A program made the position numbers and the translations under genes. A stretch of DNA of 64,000 bases. Source: Streptantibioticus parmotrematis. Its GTDB lineage: Bacteria; Actinomycetota; Actinomycetes; Streptomycetales; Streptomycetaceae. Each line of letters begins with the position of its first letter. Position 1 is the first letter of the stretch. Below the pieces are notes generated by a model. It saw only the letters and a list, made by a program, of their open reading frames with translations, did no database searches and was not told where the DNA came from. The stretch spans positions 62,001 to 126,000 of the forward strand of contig NZ_JAINVZ010000022.1 of assembly GCF_019890615.1 (NCBI RefSeq). The letters run 5' to 3'. Positions 35,864 through 45,457 of this stretch are shown here, piece after piece.

Positions 35864-35929
35864 GCCCTCACTCTAGCAAGTCGACCCCAGTAATGAGAGA
35901 GCACTTGCATGAACGCGTCCGGATGCCTA

Positions 35930-35957
35930 CATTCGTGAGAGTCAGCTCTCACGAATG
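35930..35957. promoter_or_regulatory. Palindromic operator, probably for the adjacent TetR
   Basis: CATTCGTGAGAG (35930-35941), spacer TCAG, then its exact complement (35946-35957): 12-bp perfect arms. The palindrome ends 13 bp before the cupin start, so binding would block the leader or ribosome binding site. Confidence 0.8.
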
Positions 35958-35970
35958 GCAGGAGCAGGGC

Positions 35971-36462
35971 ATGGACGCCGACGCACCCCTCGCCTCCCCC
36001 GACACGGAGGTCTCTCTCGTGACCCGGGACGGCGGCGAGGTCATCGACCTGGGAACGGCCCGCATCAGGGTCCTGGAGGACGGCGCCACCACCGCGCACC
36101 GCCTCGGCATCGCCGAGATCACCGTCCCCCCGCACACCGAGGGACCGCCGCAGCACCGCCACGCCCAGCACGACGAGGGCTTCTACGTGGTCTCCGGCGC
36201 CGCCGTCTTCACCGTCGGCGACACCGTGCACGAGGCGCCCGCCGGAACGCTGGTCATGGTCCCGCCCGGCGCCCCGCACACCTTCGCCAACCCGGGCGAC
36301 CAGCCGCTGGTGATGATCAACACCTTCACACCGGACCTGTACGTCCAGTACTTCCGCGACCTGCGCGCCATGATCGCCGGCGGCGGCGCGATGACCCCGC
36401 GGGCGGTCACCGAGGTGATGAGCCGCTACGCCACCACTTCCGCGGGCGGGGAGGCCGGATGA
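35971..36462 (+). CDS. Cupin-domain protein
   Basis: A 163-residue single-cupin protein. Metal-binding motif 1 is GPPQHRHAQHDEGFYVVSG (H-x-H...E), and motif 2 is PPGAPHTFANPGDQPLVMIN with one His. A C-terminal helical stretch (YVQYFRDLRAMIAGGG) resembles quercetinase-like or mannose-isomerase-like cupins of secondary metabolism. The enzymatic role is unknown. ATG 35971 is chosen because AGGAG lies seven bases upstream and because an earlier start (35893) would run through the operator. The stop overlaps the hydrolase start (ATGA). It is probably TetR-controlled. Confidence 0.82.
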   Translation: MDADAPLASPDTEVSLVTRDGGEVIDLGTARIRVLEDGATTAHRLGIAEITVPPHTEGPPQHRHAQHDEGFYVVSGAAVFTVGDTVHEAPAGTLVMVPPGAPHTFANPGDQPLVMINTFTPDLYVQYFRDLRAMIAGGGAMTPRAVTEVMSRYATTSAGGEAG

Positions 36463-37337
36463 CGCGAGAGCGGCAATCCCCTTCCCGTACGCACGACGAC
36501 AAGGAACGCCCCGCCATGACGACTTCGGCCCCCGCCTCCACCACCCGCGTGATCGACCTGCGCGACGGCCTGAGCATCACCCTCCAGGACCTCGGCGACC
36601 CCGCTGCCACCACCGGCGTGCTGATGCTGCACGGCGGCGCCGGGCCGCGTTCGATGGGCGGCTTCGCCGCGGCGGTCTCCCGGCACGCCCGCGTCGTCGT
36701 CCCCACCCACCCCGGGTTCGACGGCACGCCCCGGCCGGAGTGGGCCGACTCCGTCGCCGATCTCGCCGTCGCCTACCTCGACCTGCTCGACGAACTCGGC
36801 CTGCGCGACGTGCTGGTGGCCGGCAGCTCGGTCGGCGGGTGGATCGCGGCGGAGATGGCACTGCGCGACACCGGCCGCCGGATCGGCCGCCTGGTGCTGC
36901 TGGGTGCGACGGGCATCGCGCCCGAGCCCCCGCTGGAGTTCGCCGACCCGGCCGCGATCGGACCGGTCAGGACCGGTGAACTCGCCTTCCACGACCCCGC
37001 GTTCCGCCCCGACCCGGCCACGCTCGGCGAGGACCAGAAGGCCGTGATGGCCGCCAACCAGCGCGCCCTGGCGGTCTACGCGGGCGACCCGTTCTGCCAC
37101 GACCCGAAGCTGCGCGGCAGGCTGCACCGGGGCACCGTGCCCGTGCTGGTGCTCGCGGGCGAGCAGGACGGCATCGCACCGTTCGCCTACCAGCGCACGC
37201 TGGCCTCCGCGTTCCCACGGGCGACGTTCCGGCCGGTGGCCGAGGCCGGGCACTTCCCGCACATCGAGCAGCCGGAGGTGGTCCTGGAGGCGATCGGCGC
37301 CTTCGCGGACGCGGAACGCGAGTCCCCGGCGCACTGA
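36459..37337 (+). CDS. Alpha/beta hydrolase coupled to the cupin
   Basis: A 292-residue alpha/beta-hydrolase. The oxyanion loop is MLHGGAGPRS, the nucleophile elbow is AGSSVGGW (Ser), the acid is in LAGEQDGIAP, and the base His is in AEAGHFPHIEQP. ATG 36459 overlaps the cupin stop, but an internal ATG at 36516 with AAGGA ten bases upstream begins closer to the conserved fold and is equally possible. The overlap with the cupin and the divergent TetR gene suggest a small inducible catabolic or detoxification unit acting on an ester or lactone. The substrate is not known. Confidence 0.82.
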   Translation: MTRERQSPSRTHDDKERPAMTTSAPASTTRVIDLRDGLSITLQDLGDPAATTGVLMLHGGAGPRSMGGFAAAVSRHARVVVPTHPGFDGTPRPEWADSVADLAVAYLDLLDELGLRDVLVAGSSVGGWIAAEMALRDTGRRIGRLVLLGATGIAPEPPLEFADPAAIGPVRTGELAFHDPAFRPDPATLGEDQKAVMAANQRALAVYAGDPFCHDPKLRGRLHRGTVPVLVLAGEQDGIAPFAYQRTLASAFPRATFRPVAEAGHFPHIEQPEVVLEAIGAFADAERESPAH

Positions 37338-37383
37338 CGGCTGTCGCGGCGGACGTGGCGCGGGCGGGCGCGAAGATGATGGG

Positions 37384-37848
37384 ATGCGCCGCATGGACGA
37401 GATCACCATCCGGCGCGCGACCGCCGACGACGTCACCGCCATCGTGGCGCTGCTGGCCGACGACACGCTCGGCGCGAGCCGCGAGACCCCGGACGACCCC
37501 GCCCCGTACCTGACCGCGTTCACCGCGCTGGACGCGGACCCGGCGCAGACGCTGCTGGTGGCCGAGCGCGACGGCGACGTGATCGGCACCGCGCAACTGA
37601 CCTACATCCCCGGCCTGTCGCGGCGCGGCGCCACCCGGGCGCAGATCGAGGCGGTGCGGATCGGCGAGGCGGCGCGCGGCACCGGACTGGGCTCGCGGCT
37701 CATCGAGTGGTGCGTGGCGCGCTCGCGCGAACACGGCTGCACGCTGGTGCAGTTGACGTCCGACGTGACCCGCCTCGACGCCCACCGCTTCTACGAGAAG
37801 CTGGGGTTCGAGGCGACCCACATCGGGTTCAAGCTCACGCTGCGCTGA
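37384..37848 (+). CDS. GNAT family N-acetyltransferase
   Basis: A 154-residue compact GNAT enzyme. The acetyl-CoA loop is EAVRIGEAARGTGLGSRLIEWC (R-G-T-G-L-G), and the C-terminal HRFYEKLGFEATHIGFKL motif closes the fold. The small size and the LTYIPGLSRRGATRAQIE segment resemble PhnO/AAC-like acetyltransferases of unknown substrate. Start is ATG 37384, with ATG 37393 as an alternative. It lies 46 bp after the hydrolase on the same strand, so it may be read with the cupin-hydrolase unit, and is convergent to the dipeptide ABC genes. Confidence 0.85.
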   Translation: MRRMDEITIRRATADDVTAIVALLADDTLGASRETPDDPAPYLTAFTALDADPAQTLLVAERDGDVIGTAQLTYIPGLSRRGATRAQIEAVRIGEAARGTGLGSRLIEWCVARSREHGCTLVQLTSDVTRLDAHRFYEKLGFEATHIGFKLTLR

Positions 37849-37860
37849 GGCACCACGCCG

Positions 37861-40137
37861 TCAGGCGGGGGCGGCGATGACCTCGCGTTCCCGGGGGAAG
37901 TGGCAGGCCGTCACGTGGTCGGCGGCCTGCGGGAGCGCCGCCGGGACCTCGTCCTGGCAGCGGGCCCGGTCGGCCTCGGGCAGGGCGGCGTACACCGGGC
38001 AGCGGGAACGGAAGCGGCAGCCGGTCTGCCGCGTGGTCGGCGACGGGGGGTCACCGGCCAGCAGGACGCGGGCCCTGCGGCGTTCCGCGACCGGGTCGGG
38101 CAGCGGCACGGCGGACAGCAGCGCCTGGGTGTACGGGTGCCGGGCGTGGCCGAAGACCCGCTCGACGTCGCCGGCCTCGACGGTGCGGCCGAGGTAGACG
38201 ACGCTGACCCGGTCGGCGATGTTGCGCACGACGGACAGGTCGTGGGAGACGAAGAGGTAGGACAGGCCGAGTTCGGCCTTGAGGCGGTGCAGCAGGTTGA
38301 GCACGCCCGCCTGCACCGAGACGTCCAGCGCGGAGACCGGTTCGTCCAGCACGAGCAGGTCGGGCTTGACGGACAGGGCGCGCGCGATGCCGACGCGCTG
38401 GCGCTGCCCGCCGGAGAACTCGTGCGGGAAGCGCTCGGCGTGTGCCGCATCGAGGCCGACCTGGCGCAGCAACTCCGGTACGGCGAGGGCGGCTTCGGCC
38501 CGGGAGGCGCCTTGCGCGCGCAGCGGTTCGGTGACGATGTCGCCGACCGTCATGCGCGGGTCGAGGCTGGCCATCGGGTCCTGGAAGACGATCTGCACCC
38601 GGGAACGCAACGCGGCGACCTGACGCTTCGTCAATTGATCGACGGGGCTGCCGAGCAGTTCCACGGTGCCGCTCTCGGGGGCGGTCATGCCGAGGATCTC
38701 GAACAGCGTGGTGGACTTCCCCGAGCCGGACTCGCCGACCAGCGCGAGGGTCTCACCGCGCCGGATGTCGAGGTCCACGCCGTCGACCGCGTAGACGCTG
38801 CCGACCCTGCGCTTGAACGCGACGCCCTTGAGCAGCGGGAAGGTCTTGGTCAGCCCCTCGACGCGCAGCACCTGATCGCGTTCGGCACGCTCGACGCGGG
38901 CGGGCTCGGGCAGTTCGGGCACCGGGAAGACATCGGCGGGCGCGGCGCCGACGAGGGCGTCGGAGCGCAGGCAGGCGGCGAGGTGGTCGCCGTCCCCGGC
39001 CGGGGCGAGCGCGGGCTCGGCCTGACGGCAGGCGTCCTCGGCGAGCGGGCACCGGGGCGCGAAGGCGCACCCGGAGGGCAACGCGCCCGGGCTGGGCGGA
39101 GCGCCGGGGATCGGCACGAGCGCCCGGCGGGTCGTGCGCGCCACGGGAACGAGGGCGTCACCGTCCTCGGACGCGGGCCCGTCGTCAGAGGGCCCCGCCT
39201 CCACGATGGCCTCCGTTCCCACGACGGCCTCCGTCTCAGCGACAGCCCGCGTCTCCGCGACAGCCTCGGTCGCCGTCTCCGCGAGGGCTTCCGCCTCCTC
39301 CCCGGTCACCACCTCCAGCCCGTCGAGCCGGGGCACGGCGCCGATCAGCGCCAGCGTGTACGGCATCCTCGGGGTGGCGAACAGCGCCTGGACCGGCGCG
39401 GTCTCCACCACCCGCCCCGCGTACATCACCGCGACCCGGTCGGCCTGCCCGGCGATGACCCCCAGGTCGTGGCTGACCAGGAGCATCGCCGCGCCCGTCT
39501 CGCGTTGCGCGGTGCGCAGCACGTCCAGCACCTGGGCCTGGATCGTCACGTCCAGCGCGGTGGTCGGCTCGTCGGCGAGGATGACGTCGGGGTCGTTGGC
39601 GACCGCCATCGCGATCATCGCGCGTTGCCGCATGCCGCCGGAGAACTCGTGGGGGAACGCGTCGGCGCGCGCCTTCGGCTCCGGGATGCCCACCAAGTCC
39701 AGTAGTTCCACGGCCTGTTCACGGGCCGCGGCCCGGGTGACGTCGCGGTGCGCGCGGATCGCCTCCGCGATCTGGTCGCCGATGCGGTAGACCGGGGTGA
39801 ACGCGGACAGCGGGTCCTGGAAGACCATGGCGATGCGGCTGCCCCGCAGGCGGGACAGGGTGGCGTCGCCCGCGCCGACGAGCTGTTCGCCGTCGAGCCG
39901 CACGGAGCCGGTCGCGGTCGCGGTGGGCGGGAGCAGGCCGAGGATCGCCAGCGCGACCGTGGACTTGCCCGAGCCGGACTCGCCGACCAGGCCGAGCACC
40001 TCGCCGCGGCGCAGCGTCAGGTCGACGCCGCGTACCGCCTCGACGCCGTCGAACGCGACGCGCAGGCCGCTCACGTCCAGCACGGGCGCGGCCGACTCGT
40101 CCCGCGCCGCGATCCGGTGGTGGTCCAGCGCGGTCAT
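37861..40137 (-). CDS. Fused double-ATPase subunit of a dipeptide/oligopeptide ABC importer (DppD-DppF fusion)
   Basis: A 758-residue protein with two complete ABC ATPase domains. Domain 1 (about 20-260) has Walker A GESGSGKSTVA, signature FSGGMRQRAM and Walker B VILADEPTTALD. Domain 2 (about 470-715) has GESGSGKSTTL, FSGGQRQRV and LLVLDEPVSALD. Each is followed by the Cys-rich oligopeptide-ABC C-terminal segment (CAFAPRCPLAEDAC; CRFRSRCPVYAAL). The linker at about 285-330 is a degenerate AETEAV-type repeat rich in Ala, Glu and Thr. ATG 40137 overlaps the stop of the permease gene. The protein powers import through the two permeases upstream. Confidence 0.93.
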   Translation of the reverse strand: MTALDHHRIAARDESAAPVLDVSGLRVAFDGVEAVRGVDLTLRRGEVLGLVGESGSGKSTVALAILGLLPPTATATGSVRLDGEQLVGAGDATLSRLRGSRIAMVFQDPLSAFTPVYRIGDQIAEAIRAHRDVTRAAAREQAVELLDLVGIPEPKARADAFPHEFSGGMRQRAMIAMAVANDPDVILADEPTTALDVTIQAQVLDVLRTAQRETGAAMLLVSHDLGVIAGQADRVAVMYAGRVVETAPVQALFATPRMPYTLALIGAVPRLDGLEVVTGEEAEALAETATEAVAETRAVAETEAVVGTEAIVEAGPSDDGPASEDGDALVPVARTTRRALVPIPGAPPSPGALPSGCAFAPRCPLAEDACRQAEPALAPAGDGDHLAACLRSDALVGAAPADVFPVPELPEPARVERAERDQVLRVEGLTKTFPLLKGVAFKRRVGSVYAVDGVDLDIRRGETLALVGESGSGKSTTLFEILGMTAPESGTVELLGSPVDQLTKRQVAALRSRVQIVFQDPMASLDPRMTVGDIVTEPLRAQGASRAEAALAVPELLRQVGLDAAHAERFPHEFSGGQRQRVGIARALSVKPDLLVLDEPVSALDVSVQAGVLNLLHRLKAELGLSYLFVSHDLSVVRNIADRVSVVYLGRTVEAGDVERVFGHARHPYTQALLSAVPLPDPVAERRRARVLLAGDPPSPTTRQTGCRFRSRCPVYAALPEADRARCQDEVPAALPQAADHVTACHFPREREVIAAPA

Positions 40138-41066
40138 CGCCGCCCTCCCTTGCGCCCGCGGCCGCCACCGGCCGTGGGGTCGATCGCGTCGCGCAGTCCG
40201 TCGCCGACGAGGTTGACCGCCAGCACGAACAGCACCAGCAGTCCGGCGGCGAAGAAGAACATCCACGGGTAGGTCACGGCCGAGGGCGTGCCGTCCGCGA
40301 TGAGGGTGCCCAGTGAGACGTCCGGCGGCTGCACGCCGAAGCCGAAGTACGACAGCGCGGTCTCGCTCATCACCGCGCCGCCCACCGCGATGGTCGCGTC
40401 GATGATGAGGAAGGACGCCACGTTGGGCAGGACGTGCCGCAGGATGACGCGGAACGGCCCGACGCCCATGTAGCGCGCGGCCCGTACGAACTCCCGCTCG
40501 CGCAGTGAGATGGTCATCGATCGCACCACCCGGGCGGTGATCATCCAGCCGAAGACGGCGAGCAGTCCGACGAACGCCAGCCATCCGCCGCTGCGCAGCC
40601 GGGGCGAGATGATGGCGATGATCAGGAAGCTGGGGAAGACCAGCAGCAGGTCGACGGCGAACATCAGCAGCCGGTCGGTCCAGCCGCCGAAGTACCCGGC
40701 GCAGGCGCCCACCAGGGAGGCCAGCACGGTGGAGAACAACGCGACCAGCAGCCCGATCAGCAGCGACTTCTGGAGCCCGCGCACGGTCTGGGCGAAGACG
40801 TCCTGTCCGATCCCGTTGGTGCCGAACCAGTGGCGTGCGGACGGTGGTTGGCGCAGCGCGGTGTAGTCGATGGCGTCGTACGACCAGTGGGTGACGTACG
40901 GTCCGGCGAACGCCATCAGGAAGAGCGCCACCAGGACGACGGCTCCGGTCAGCGCGCCCTTGTTGCGGACGAAGCGCCGGGCGACGACGCGGGCGCGCGA
41001 GGCGGCGGGCCGCTCGGCGACGGCCTCGGCGTCGACGAGGACGGCGGGGGTGGTGGTCGTGGTCAT
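40134..41066 (-). CDS. Dipeptide/oligopeptide ABC permease, DppC type
   Basis: A 310-residue inner-membrane permease with the OppC N-terminal domain (RRFVRNKGALTGAVVLVAL) and about six helices. The EAA loop is EREFVRAARYMGVGPFRVILRHVLPN. It partners with the DppB-type permease encoded 17 bp upstream and with the fused ATPase overlapping its 3' end. The start ATG 41066 gives a Thr-rich leader MTTTTTPAVLV. A much longer frame continues upstream through the other permease gene and is a GC artefact. Confidence 0.92.
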   Translation of the reverse strand: MTTTTTPAVLVDAEAVAERPAASRARVVARRFVRNKGALTGAVVLVALFLMAFAGPYVTHWSYDAIDYTALRQPPSARHWFGTNGIGQDVFAQTVRGLQKSLLIGLLVALFSTVLASLVGACAGYFGGWTDRLLMFAVDLLLVFPSFLIIAIISPRLRSGGWLAFVGLLAVFGWMITARVVRSMTISLREREFVRAARYMGVGPFRVILRHVLPNVASFLIIDATIAVGGAVMSETALSYFGFGVQPPDVSLGTLIADGTPSAVTYPWMFFFAAGLLVLFVLAVNLVGDGLRDAIDPTAGGGRGRKGGRR

Positions 41067-41083
41067 GGGGGTGTCTGGACTCC

Positions 41084-42067
41084 TCAGGCGTGCCGGACGC
41101 GCGGGTCGAGCGCGGCGTGCAGCAGGTCGGCGAGGAAGCCGGACAGCAGCACCACGACGGCGGCGAAGACGTTGACGGCGACGACGGAGTTGACGTCGTT
41201 GTCGTTGATGGAGCTGATGAACCACTCCCCCATGCCGTGCCAGCCGAAGATGGTCTCGGTGAAGGTGGCACCGGTGAACAGGGCGAGGAAGCCGTAGGAG
41301 AAGAAGGTGGACATCGGGATGAGCGCGGTGCGCAGCCCGTGCCGCAGCAGCGCGGTGCGCCGGCGCAGTCCCTTGGCGCGGGCGGTGCGCAGGTAGTCGG
41401 AGCCGAGCACGTCGAGCATGGTGCTGCGCTGGTAGCGGCTGTAGGAGGCGATGGCGAACAGCGCCACGGAGATGGTCGGCAGCAGCAGGTGCACCGAGCG
41501 GTCCTTCAGCACCGTCCAGAACCCGCCGCCGAGTCCCGGGGTGGACTCGCCGGTGAACTGGATGACGTGCGTGCCGGTGGTGTTGTTGAACCAGATCGCC
41601 CCGGTCTTCAGCAGCACCGCCAGCAGGAAGACCGGCGTGGACAGCAGCGCGAACGAGGCCAGCGTCACCACGCGGTCCGACAGCCGGTACTGCCGTACCG
41701 CCGTCCAGGCGCCGACCAGCACGCCGAGCACGGTGCCGATGATCGTCCCCGCGAGCAGCAGCCTCAGGCTCACCCCGAGCCGCCGTCCGAACTCGGCGTT
41801 GACGGAGGTGCCGTCGATGGTCTTGCCGAGGTCGCCGTGCAGGGCGCGCACGGCCCAGTGGCCGAAGCGGTCCATCAGCGGCGTGTGGTCGTTGACACCG
41901 ATCGCGGTGAGGTGGGCGTCGACGGCGGCCGGCGAGATGGGCGGCTGGCGGCCCGCGTAGTAGGCGCGCGGGTCGAGCGCGACGGACGCCAGCAGGTACG
42001 ACAGGCAGATGGCGACCACCAGCAACACGACGTAGTAGCCGAGCCGCTTGGCCAGATAGACCCCCAA
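41084..42067 (-). CDS. Dipeptide/oligopeptide ABC permease, DppB type
   Basis: A 327-residue permease. It begins with the typical MGVYLAKRLGYYVVLLVVAI helix and has a large external loop, then five further helices. The EAA motif is DYLRTARAKGLRRRTALLRHGLRTALIP, with HGMGEWFISSI near the end. It is first in the transporter operon (permease, permease, ATPase) and divergent from the substrate-binding lipoprotein gene across 239 bp. Uptake of peptides or peptide-like compounds is the family role; the ligand depends on the binding protein. Confidence 0.92.
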   Translation of the reverse strand: MGVYLAKRLGYYVVLLVVAICLSYLLASVALDPRAYYAGRQPPISPAAVDAHLTAIGVNDHTPLMDRFGHWAVRALHGDLGKTIDGTSVNAEFGRRLGVSLRLLLAGTIIGTVLGVLVGAWTAVRQYRLSDRVVTLASFALLSTPVFLLAVLLKTGAIWFNNTTGTHVIQFTGESTPGLGGGFWTVLKDRSVHLLLPTISVALFAIASYSRYQRSTMLDVLGSDYLRTARAKGLRRRTALLRHGLRTALIPMSTFFSYGFLALFTGATFTETIFGWHGMGEWFISSINDNDVNSVVAVNVFAAVVVLLSGFLADLLHAALDPRVRHA

Positions 42068-42185
42068 CGGTGGCCGCCTTCCTGTGCGTTGGGGCCTCGG
42101 CCCCGATGTGTCGCGTCCGGTGCGCGGTGCGCGGTGTCCGTGCTGCGGGCACGCGTGGCGCGCCGTTCAGCATGATCGCTCCCTA

Positions 42186-42214
42186 TTGCGACAGTGTGAA
42201 GAGCCCATGACAAT
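42186..42214 (+). promoter_or_regulatory. Candidate sigma-70-type promoter for the binding-protein gene
   Basis: TTGCGA (42186-42191) and GACAAT (42209-42214) with a 17-bp spacer point toward the lipoprotein gene, about 85 bp before its start. This is a pattern match only. Confidence 0.4.
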
Positions 42215-42306
42215 GTTCCGCGGTACCTGCCTCAGCGGCGGAGCGCGTTCTACGGTCTGCCGAGCCATGCCCACCGGCCCACGAACCGACGAAGGACGCA
42301 CCCGTC

Positions 42307-43986
42307 ATGCGCAGATCCACCATCCTCGCCCTCGCGGCCACCGCGACCGCCTCCCTCGTGCTGTCGGGGTGCGGTGGGTCCTCGGGCGGCTCGTCGGACG
42401 GCAAGCAGCAGGTGGCCGTGGCCGACGTCAACTCCCGTCCGCTCAGCGACATCAAGCAGGGCGGCACGCTGCGGATCGCCATCGAGCAGTGGATCGAGCA
42501 GTACAACTCCAACACCGCCGACGGCGCGCAGGGCGACGCCTCCGAGATCACGGCGGACGTCGAGCCGGTGCTGTTCCGCACCGACGAGCACGGCGTGCCG
42601 CAACTCGATCCCGACTACCTGGTGTCCGCCCAGGTGACCTCGACCTCGCCGCAGGTCGTCACGTACCAGCTGAACCCCAAGGCCCGCTGGTCCGACGGCA
42701 CGCAGCTGAGCTGGCGCGACTTCCAGGCCCAGTGGAAGGCGCTCAACGGCAGCAACTCCGCCTACCAGGCCGCCGACACCTCCGGCTACGACCAGATCTC
42801 CGGCGTGGCGCAGGGCGCGAACGCCCAGCAGGTCAAGGTCACTTTCAGCTCCCCCTACGCGGACTGGCAGCGGCTGTTCACCCCGCTCTTCCCGGCCGCC
42901 GCGTACTCCACACCGCAGGAGTTCAACAACGGCTGGACGCAGAAGATCCCGATCACCGCGGGCGCGTTCCGCATCTCGCAGTACGACAAGACCGACCAGA
43001 CGCTGACGCTCACCCCCGACCCGAAGTGGTGGGGGACCAAGCCCAAGCTCAACTCCCTCGTGTACCGGGCGATGGCGCAGACCGCGATCACCGACGCGTT
43101 CCTCAACGGGGAGATCGACGAGGCGCAGGCCGAGGACCCGGACGACTACCGGCGGCTGGTGAAGGACAAGGACGCGCAGATCGACACCGGTTCGCGCTGG
43201 GACGAGGTGCACGTCACGATCAACGGCGCGCACGGGCCGCTCAAGGACGTGCGGGTGCGCCAGGCGATCGGCGAGGCGATCAACCGGCAGGCCACCGCGG
43301 ACGCCTTCGGCTCCGGACTGCCGTACAAGGTCAACCTGTTGGGCAACCACTTCTTCATGCCCAACCAGCAGGGCTACCAGGACAACGCGGGCGTCTACGG
43401 CAAGTTCGACCCGACGGCGGCGGGCAAGCTGCTGGACGAGGCGGGCTGGAAGGACAACGGCGCGGGCAAGCCGCGGACCAAGGGCGGCCAGAAGCTGGAG
43501 GTGGGCTACCTGCTGAGCGCGGGCTCACCGCAGACCACGGTGGACACCGCGCAGTTGATCCAGCAGATGCTCGGCCAGGTCGGCATCAAGGTGGACATCC
43601 AGAAGGTGCCGGACAACGACTTCTTCGACAAGTACGTCAACCTCGGCAACTTCGACCTGGTGAGCTTCCGCAACACCGACTCGATGTACCCCTCGACGCT
43701 GGTGTCCACCTACCAGCAGCCGCAGGGCAAGAACCTCTTCCAGAACTTCGGCTCGGTCGGCTCCCCGCAGATCGACGCGCTGCTGAAGCAGGCCGCGGGT
43801 ACGACGGACAAGACGAAGGCGGAAGCGCTCTACAACCAGGCGGACAAGCTGATCTGGCAGGCCGGCAACTCGGTCGAGCTGTTCCAGCGCCCGCAGGTCG
43901 ACGCGGTCCGCAAGGGCCTGGCCAACTACGGCGCGTCCGGTCTGGTCAACTTCACCGACTACGCGAAGGTCGGCTGGGTGAAGTAG
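42307..43986 (+). CDS. Family 5 substrate-binding lipoprotein (peptide ABC importer)
   Basis: A 559-residue extracellular binding protein. The signal sequence [21 protein letters not shown] ends with lipobox LSGC, lipidation at Cys22, then a Gly/Ser linker. SBP_bac_5 landmarks include [33 protein letters not shown] and ALNGSNSAY. The [15 protein letters not shown] helix and [16 protein letters not shown] lie near the C-terminus. It should deliver peptides or similar ligands to the divergently encoded DppBC-type permeases. Its separate promoter allows expression independent of the membrane components. Confidence 0.93.
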   Translation: MRRSTILALAATATASLVLSGCGGSSGGSSDGKQQVAVADVNSRPLSDIKQGGTLRIAIEQWIEQYNSNTADGAQGDASEITADVEPVLFRTDEHGVPQLDPDYLVSAQVTSTSPQVVTYQLNPKARWSDGTQLSWRDFQAQWKALNGSNSAYQAADTSGYDQISGVAQGANAQQVKVTFSSPYADWQRLFTPLFPAAAYSTPQEFNNGWTQKIPITAGAFRISQYDKTDQTLTLTPDPKWWGTKPKLNSLVYRAMAQTAITDAFLNGEIDEAQAEDPDDYRRLVKDKDAQIDTGSRWDEVHVTINGAHGPLKDVRVRQAIGEAINRQATADAFGSGLPYKVNLLGNHFFMPNQQGYQDNAGVYGKFDPTAAGKLLDEAGWKDNGAGKPRTKGGQKLEVGYLLSAGSPQTTVDTAQLIQQMLGQVGIKVDIQKVPDNDFFDKYVNLGNFDLVSFRNTDSMYPSTLVSTYQQPQGKNLFQNFGSVGSPQIDALLKQAAGTTDKTKAEALYNQADKLIWQAGNSVELFQRPQVDAVRKGLANYGASGLVNFTDYAKVGWVK

Positions 43987-44059
43987 CCGCGGCGTCCGGG
44001 GCCCGCCCGGCGGCGGCGCGCGTAGCCGCGGGGCGGGCCGGATCGCTACTGTTCACCGC

Positions 44060-44878
44060 ATGCCGGACTTCTACGACGACCTGCGCCTCGCCCACATCCT
44101 GGCCGACGCCGCCGACTCCGTGACGATGGCGCGGTTCAAGGCGCTGGACCTGAAGGTCGAGACCAAACCGGACATGACGCCGGTCAGCGAGGCGGACAAG
44201 GCCGCCGAGGAGCTGATCCGCAGCCAGTTGCAGCGTGCCCGGCCCCGGGACGCGGTGCTGGGCGAGGAGTTCGGCACCGAGGGCGGCGGCGCGCGCCGCT
44301 GGATCGTCGACCCGATCGACGGCACCAAGAACTACGTGCGCGGCGTGCCGGTGTGGGCGACGCTGATCGCGCTGTCGGTACGCGGCGAGGGCGGCCCGGA
44401 GGGCGACGACGGGGTGGTCGGGCTGGTCTCGGCGCCCGCGCTGGGCCGCCGCTGGTGGGCGTCGAAGGGCGGCGGCGCGTACACCGGCCGCAGCCTGTCG
44501 TCGGCGACCCGGCTGAAGGTGTCCGGGGTGGACCGGCTGGCGGACGCGTCGTTCTCGTACTCGTCGCTGACCGGCTGGGAGGAACGCGGCCGCCTCGACG
44601 CGTTCCTCGGCCTGACCCGGGCCTGCTGGCGCACCCGGGCGTACGGCGACTTCTGGTCGTACATGATGGTCGCCGAGGGCGCGGTGGACCTGTGCGCCGA
44701 GCCGGAACTGAGCGTCTGGGACATGGCCGCGCCGTCGGTCGTGGTCCGCGAGGCGGGCGGCCGCTTCACGTCGCTGGACGGCGTCCCCGGCCCGTACGGG
44801 GAGAACGCGGCGGCGTCGAACGGCCTGCTCCACGAGGACCTGCTGGCCCGCCTGAGCAGGGGGCCCGCGGCGCGCTGA
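44060..44878 (+). CDS. hisN: Histidinol-phosphatase (inositol monophosphatase fold)
   Basis: A 272-residue Mg2+-dependent phosphatase. Metal-binding motifs are GEEFGTE (Glu), [15 protein letters not shown] (the D-P-I-D-G-T core) and [18 protein letters not shown] (second D). Actinobacterial HisN of this family dephosphorylates histidinol-phosphate in histidine synthesis; the early [33 protein letters not shown] segment matches that subgroup rather than general IMPases. The gene stands alone after the binding-protein gene (73 bp), and its position matches hisN in the S. coelicolor map as I recall it. Confidence 0.9.
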   Translation: MPDFYDDLRLAHILADAADSVTMARFKALDLKVETKPDMTPVSEADKAAEELIRSQLQRARPRDAVLGEEFGTEGGGARRWIVDPIDGTKNYVRGVPVWATLIALSVRGEGGPEGDDGVVGLVSAPALGRRWWASKGGGAYTGRSLSSATRLKVSGVDRLADASFSYSSLTGWEERGRLDAFLGLTRACWRTRAYGDFWSYMMVAEGAVDLCAEPELSVWDMAAPSVVVREAGGRFTSLDGVPGPYGENAAASNGLLHEDLLARLSRGPAAR

Positions 44879-45012
44879 GGAAGGTCGTGGCGGACCCGGG
44901 GCGATCGCGCTCCCGAGCGCCCCTTGCCGCACCCCTTGTGCCCATGTGAAAATGAAAGCCGAGCGGCTTGTGAACATGTGAAGCCGTGACGGCTCTTCCT
45001 CAGGGGTAGCCC

Positions 45013-45423
45013 ATGCTGGTCCGCGACGCGATGACCACGGTAGTCCTCACCATCGGCCCCACCCACACGCTGCGTCAGGCGGCGGCCCTGATGTCGGCCC
45101 GCCGGGTCGGCGCGGCGGTCGTGCTCGACCCCGACACCTGCGGCCTGGGCATACTGACCGAACGCGACATCCTCAACGCGATCGGCCTGGGCCTAGACCC
45201 CGACCGCGAACCGGCGCACGCCCACACCACGACGTCGGTGGTCTTCGCGGCCCCGGGCTGGACCCTGGAGGAGGCGGCGACCGCCATGGTCCGAGGCGGC
45301 TTCCGCCACCTGATCGTGGTCAAGGACGAGTCCCCGGTGGGCATGGTCTCGGTCCGCGACATCATCCGCTGCTGGACCAAGGCCAGGCACACGGCGACCC
45401 CGGAGCAGGCGGCGTTGGTGTAA
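45013..45423 (+). CDS. Two-CBS-domain protein
   Basis: A 136-residue protein consisting of a Bateman pair: CBS1 about 5-60 (VRDAMTTVVLTIGPTHTLRQAAALM...GILTERDIL) and CBS2 about 72-125 (LEEAATAMVRGGFRHLIVV...GMVSVRDII). Such stand-alone pairs bind adenosine nucleotides and modulate partner proteins; no effector domain is present. The ATG at 45013 has a GGGG-rich leader (CAGGGGTAGCCC). It is followed by a tandem-repeat array and no other gene on this strand. Confidence 0.85.
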   Translation: MLVRDAMTTVVLTIGPTHTLRQAAALMSARRVGAAVVLDPDTCGLGILTERDILNAIGLGLDPDREPAHAHTTTSVVFAAPGWTLEEAATAMVRGGFRHLIVVKDESPVGMVSVRDIIRCWTKARHTATPEQAALV

Positions 45424-45457
45424 CGAGGGCGGGGCCCCAGGGGCCACAATCCCCGAG

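Noticed and set aside
40134-42173. 679-codon minus-strand frame fused to the DppC permease
   Set aside because: Its N-terminal half is the DppB gene read in the wrong frame. The real start is ATG 41066.
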